A stretch of DNA of 64,000 bases, taken from CAWBRY01 sp963791295. GTDB taxonomy: Bacteria; Bacteroidota; Bacteroidia; Chitinophagales; Chitinophagaceae. Each line of letters starts with the position of its first letter. Within the stretch, counting starts at the first letter, position 1. The position numbers and the translations under genes are program-made. The stretch covers positions 682,001-746,000 of the forward strand of contig CAWBRY010000004.1 of the NCBI GenBank assembly GCA_963791295.1, written 5' to 3'. This document shows positions 63,301 through 64,000 of this stretch, in pieces. The notes below the pieces were generated by a model. That model saw only the letters and a list, made by a program, of their open reading frames with translations. It had not been told where the DNA came from and did not search any database.

Positions 63301-64000
63301 GTGATCAGAATACGAAATATCTTACTTCCGGGTATTTGCTCTCTGGTTATGTTGTCTACTGCTAAAGCGGAGGGACAGCAAAAAGCCATTGACCAAAAGC
63401 TAATGGGATCGGATGCCCTGATCAAAAGGGACTCACTTCCACTGCCCACCAGTGATCCCAAGCACGGATTTCATGATTTGTTTATCACTTCCACGCTGGC
63501 CAATGGCGTTAACATAGAGGAAATGAATCCCATGGCCATCAGCTTCGTTCAGGACTACATGGATAGGTTTGGAAAGACGATGGAGGACATGAAGGGTTGG
63601 GGTAGACCCTATTTCGATATGATGGACGGGATCCTTTCACAACACGGGTTGCCCAAAGAACTTAAATACCTTGCGGTCATTGAATCCCATTTGAAATCCA
63701 ATGTCAGATCCTGGGCCGGGGCTGTCGGTCCCTGGCAGTTTATGCCCGAAACAGCAAAGAACTATGGACTGAGAGTAAATAATGCCTACGACGAACGCAC
63801 CGATTACTTCAAGAGCACACATGCTGCTTGTCGTTATCTCACCTACCTGTTTTCATTGTATGGCGATTGGCTATTGGTGATCGCAGCTTACAATGGTGGA
63901 CCCGGAAATGTGAACTATGCCATTAAGAAAAGCGGCAGCGCTGATTTCTGGACCTTACAAAACTATCTTCCGGTCGAATCAAAGAATCATGTCAAAAAAT
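63301..64000 (+). CDS. Lytic transglycosylase (MltD-like), cut by window edge
   Basis: Partial gene, at least 233 residues. Start GTG at 63301 gives a signal peptide (VIRIRNILLPGICSLVMLST) and then a soluble part. The SLT domain shows AVIESHLKSNVRSWAGAVGPWQFMPETAKNYGL; the Glu in IESH is the catalytic acid, and GPWQFMP is the family's Q-F-M block. LVIAAYNGGPGNV follows. It cleaves murein glycan strands to 1,6-anhydro ends; C-terminal LysM repeats expected for MltD lie beyond 64000. Confidence 0.88.
   Translation, partial: MIRIRNILLPGICSLVMLSTAKAEGQQKAIDQKLMGSDALIKRDSLPLPTSDPKHGFHDLFITSTLANGVNIEEMNPMAISFVQDYMDRFGKTMEDMKGWGRPYFDMMDGILSQHGLPKELKYLAVIESHLKSNVRSWAGAVGPWQFMPETAKNYGLRVNNAYDERTDYFKSTHAACRYLTYLFSLYGDWLLVIAAYNGGPGNVNYAIKKSGSADFWTLQNYLPVESKNHVKK

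Noticed and set aside
1..64000. CRISPR array, prophage, insertion sequence or integrated element
   Set aside because: No regularly spaced repeat-spacer array, transposase, integrase or phage structural gene was found; the only tRNA shows no flanking repeat of its 3' end.

Overview
The window is chromosomal DNA of a member of the Bacteroidota, most probably family Chitinophagaceae or a close relative. Evidence: a T9SS-type C-terminal sorting domain, DUF5916 and DUF6786 family proteins, ribonuclease Y beside zapA, RelA-independent housekeeping genes of Bacteroidota type (mitochondrial-like citrate synthase, PduO-type adenosyltransferase, ATP-dependent PckA), and promoters of the TTTG-N19-21-TAnnTTTG type typical of this phylum. 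No plasmid, phage, IS element or CRISPR array was seen.

Sequence quality differs sharply along the window. From 1 to about 14 kb nearly every gene, including the essential lpxB, is broken by several single-base indels, many of them in homopolymers. A few more breaks occur between 17.9 and 21.5 kb, and none was found from 21.5 to 64 kb. The pattern fits assembly or read error near a contig end better than gene decay, so broken genes are described as the intact gene they most likely represent.

Layout. 1-4.3 kb: DUF5916 protein (cut by the edge), an XRE/S24 repressor with a 23-bp palindrome at its start codon, surE, a small membrane protein, lpxB and a tiny DUF6728 gene. 4.3-16.8 kb (minus strand): one tightly packed run of 12 genes that joins oxidative L-fucose catabolism (fucP, mutarotase, two SDRs, lactonase, FAH-family hydrolase) to galacturonate catabolism (uxaB, uxaA, uxaC, kdgK, eda, MFS transporter). 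No dedicated fuconate dehydratase is present, so UxaA may serve both branches. 16.9-25.8 kb (minus): a second sugar island with HAD phosphatase, secreted sugar isomerase-like protein, GRP-type sugar transporter, secreted ADP-ribosylglycohydrolase-fold protein, ribokinase, GH172 furanosidase, a 2-keto-3-deoxypentonate dehydratase and a DUF6786 lipoprotein. Because D-arabinose and L-fucose share configuration at C2-C4, this island plus the fucose operon could form a D-arabinofuranoside/L-fucose utilisation locus. A GH29 alpha-L-fucosidase follows at 28-29.3 kb.

25.9-36.5 kb: OsmC protein, a stand-alone LytTR regulator with a hairpin-rich noncoding leader region, a T9SS cargo protein, a two-component system, a PQQ-type sugar dehydrogenase lipoprotein, an LptF/G permease, citrate synthase and tRNA-Ala(GGC). 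36.6-64 kb: mostly housekeeping genes (tgt, rsmG, rsmI, purS, pssA, pckA, trpS, gatC, gatA, fabI, pheT, zapA, rny, rplS, tatA), with an encapsulin-type ferritin that has no shell gene nearby, and a lytic transglycosylase cut by the right edge.
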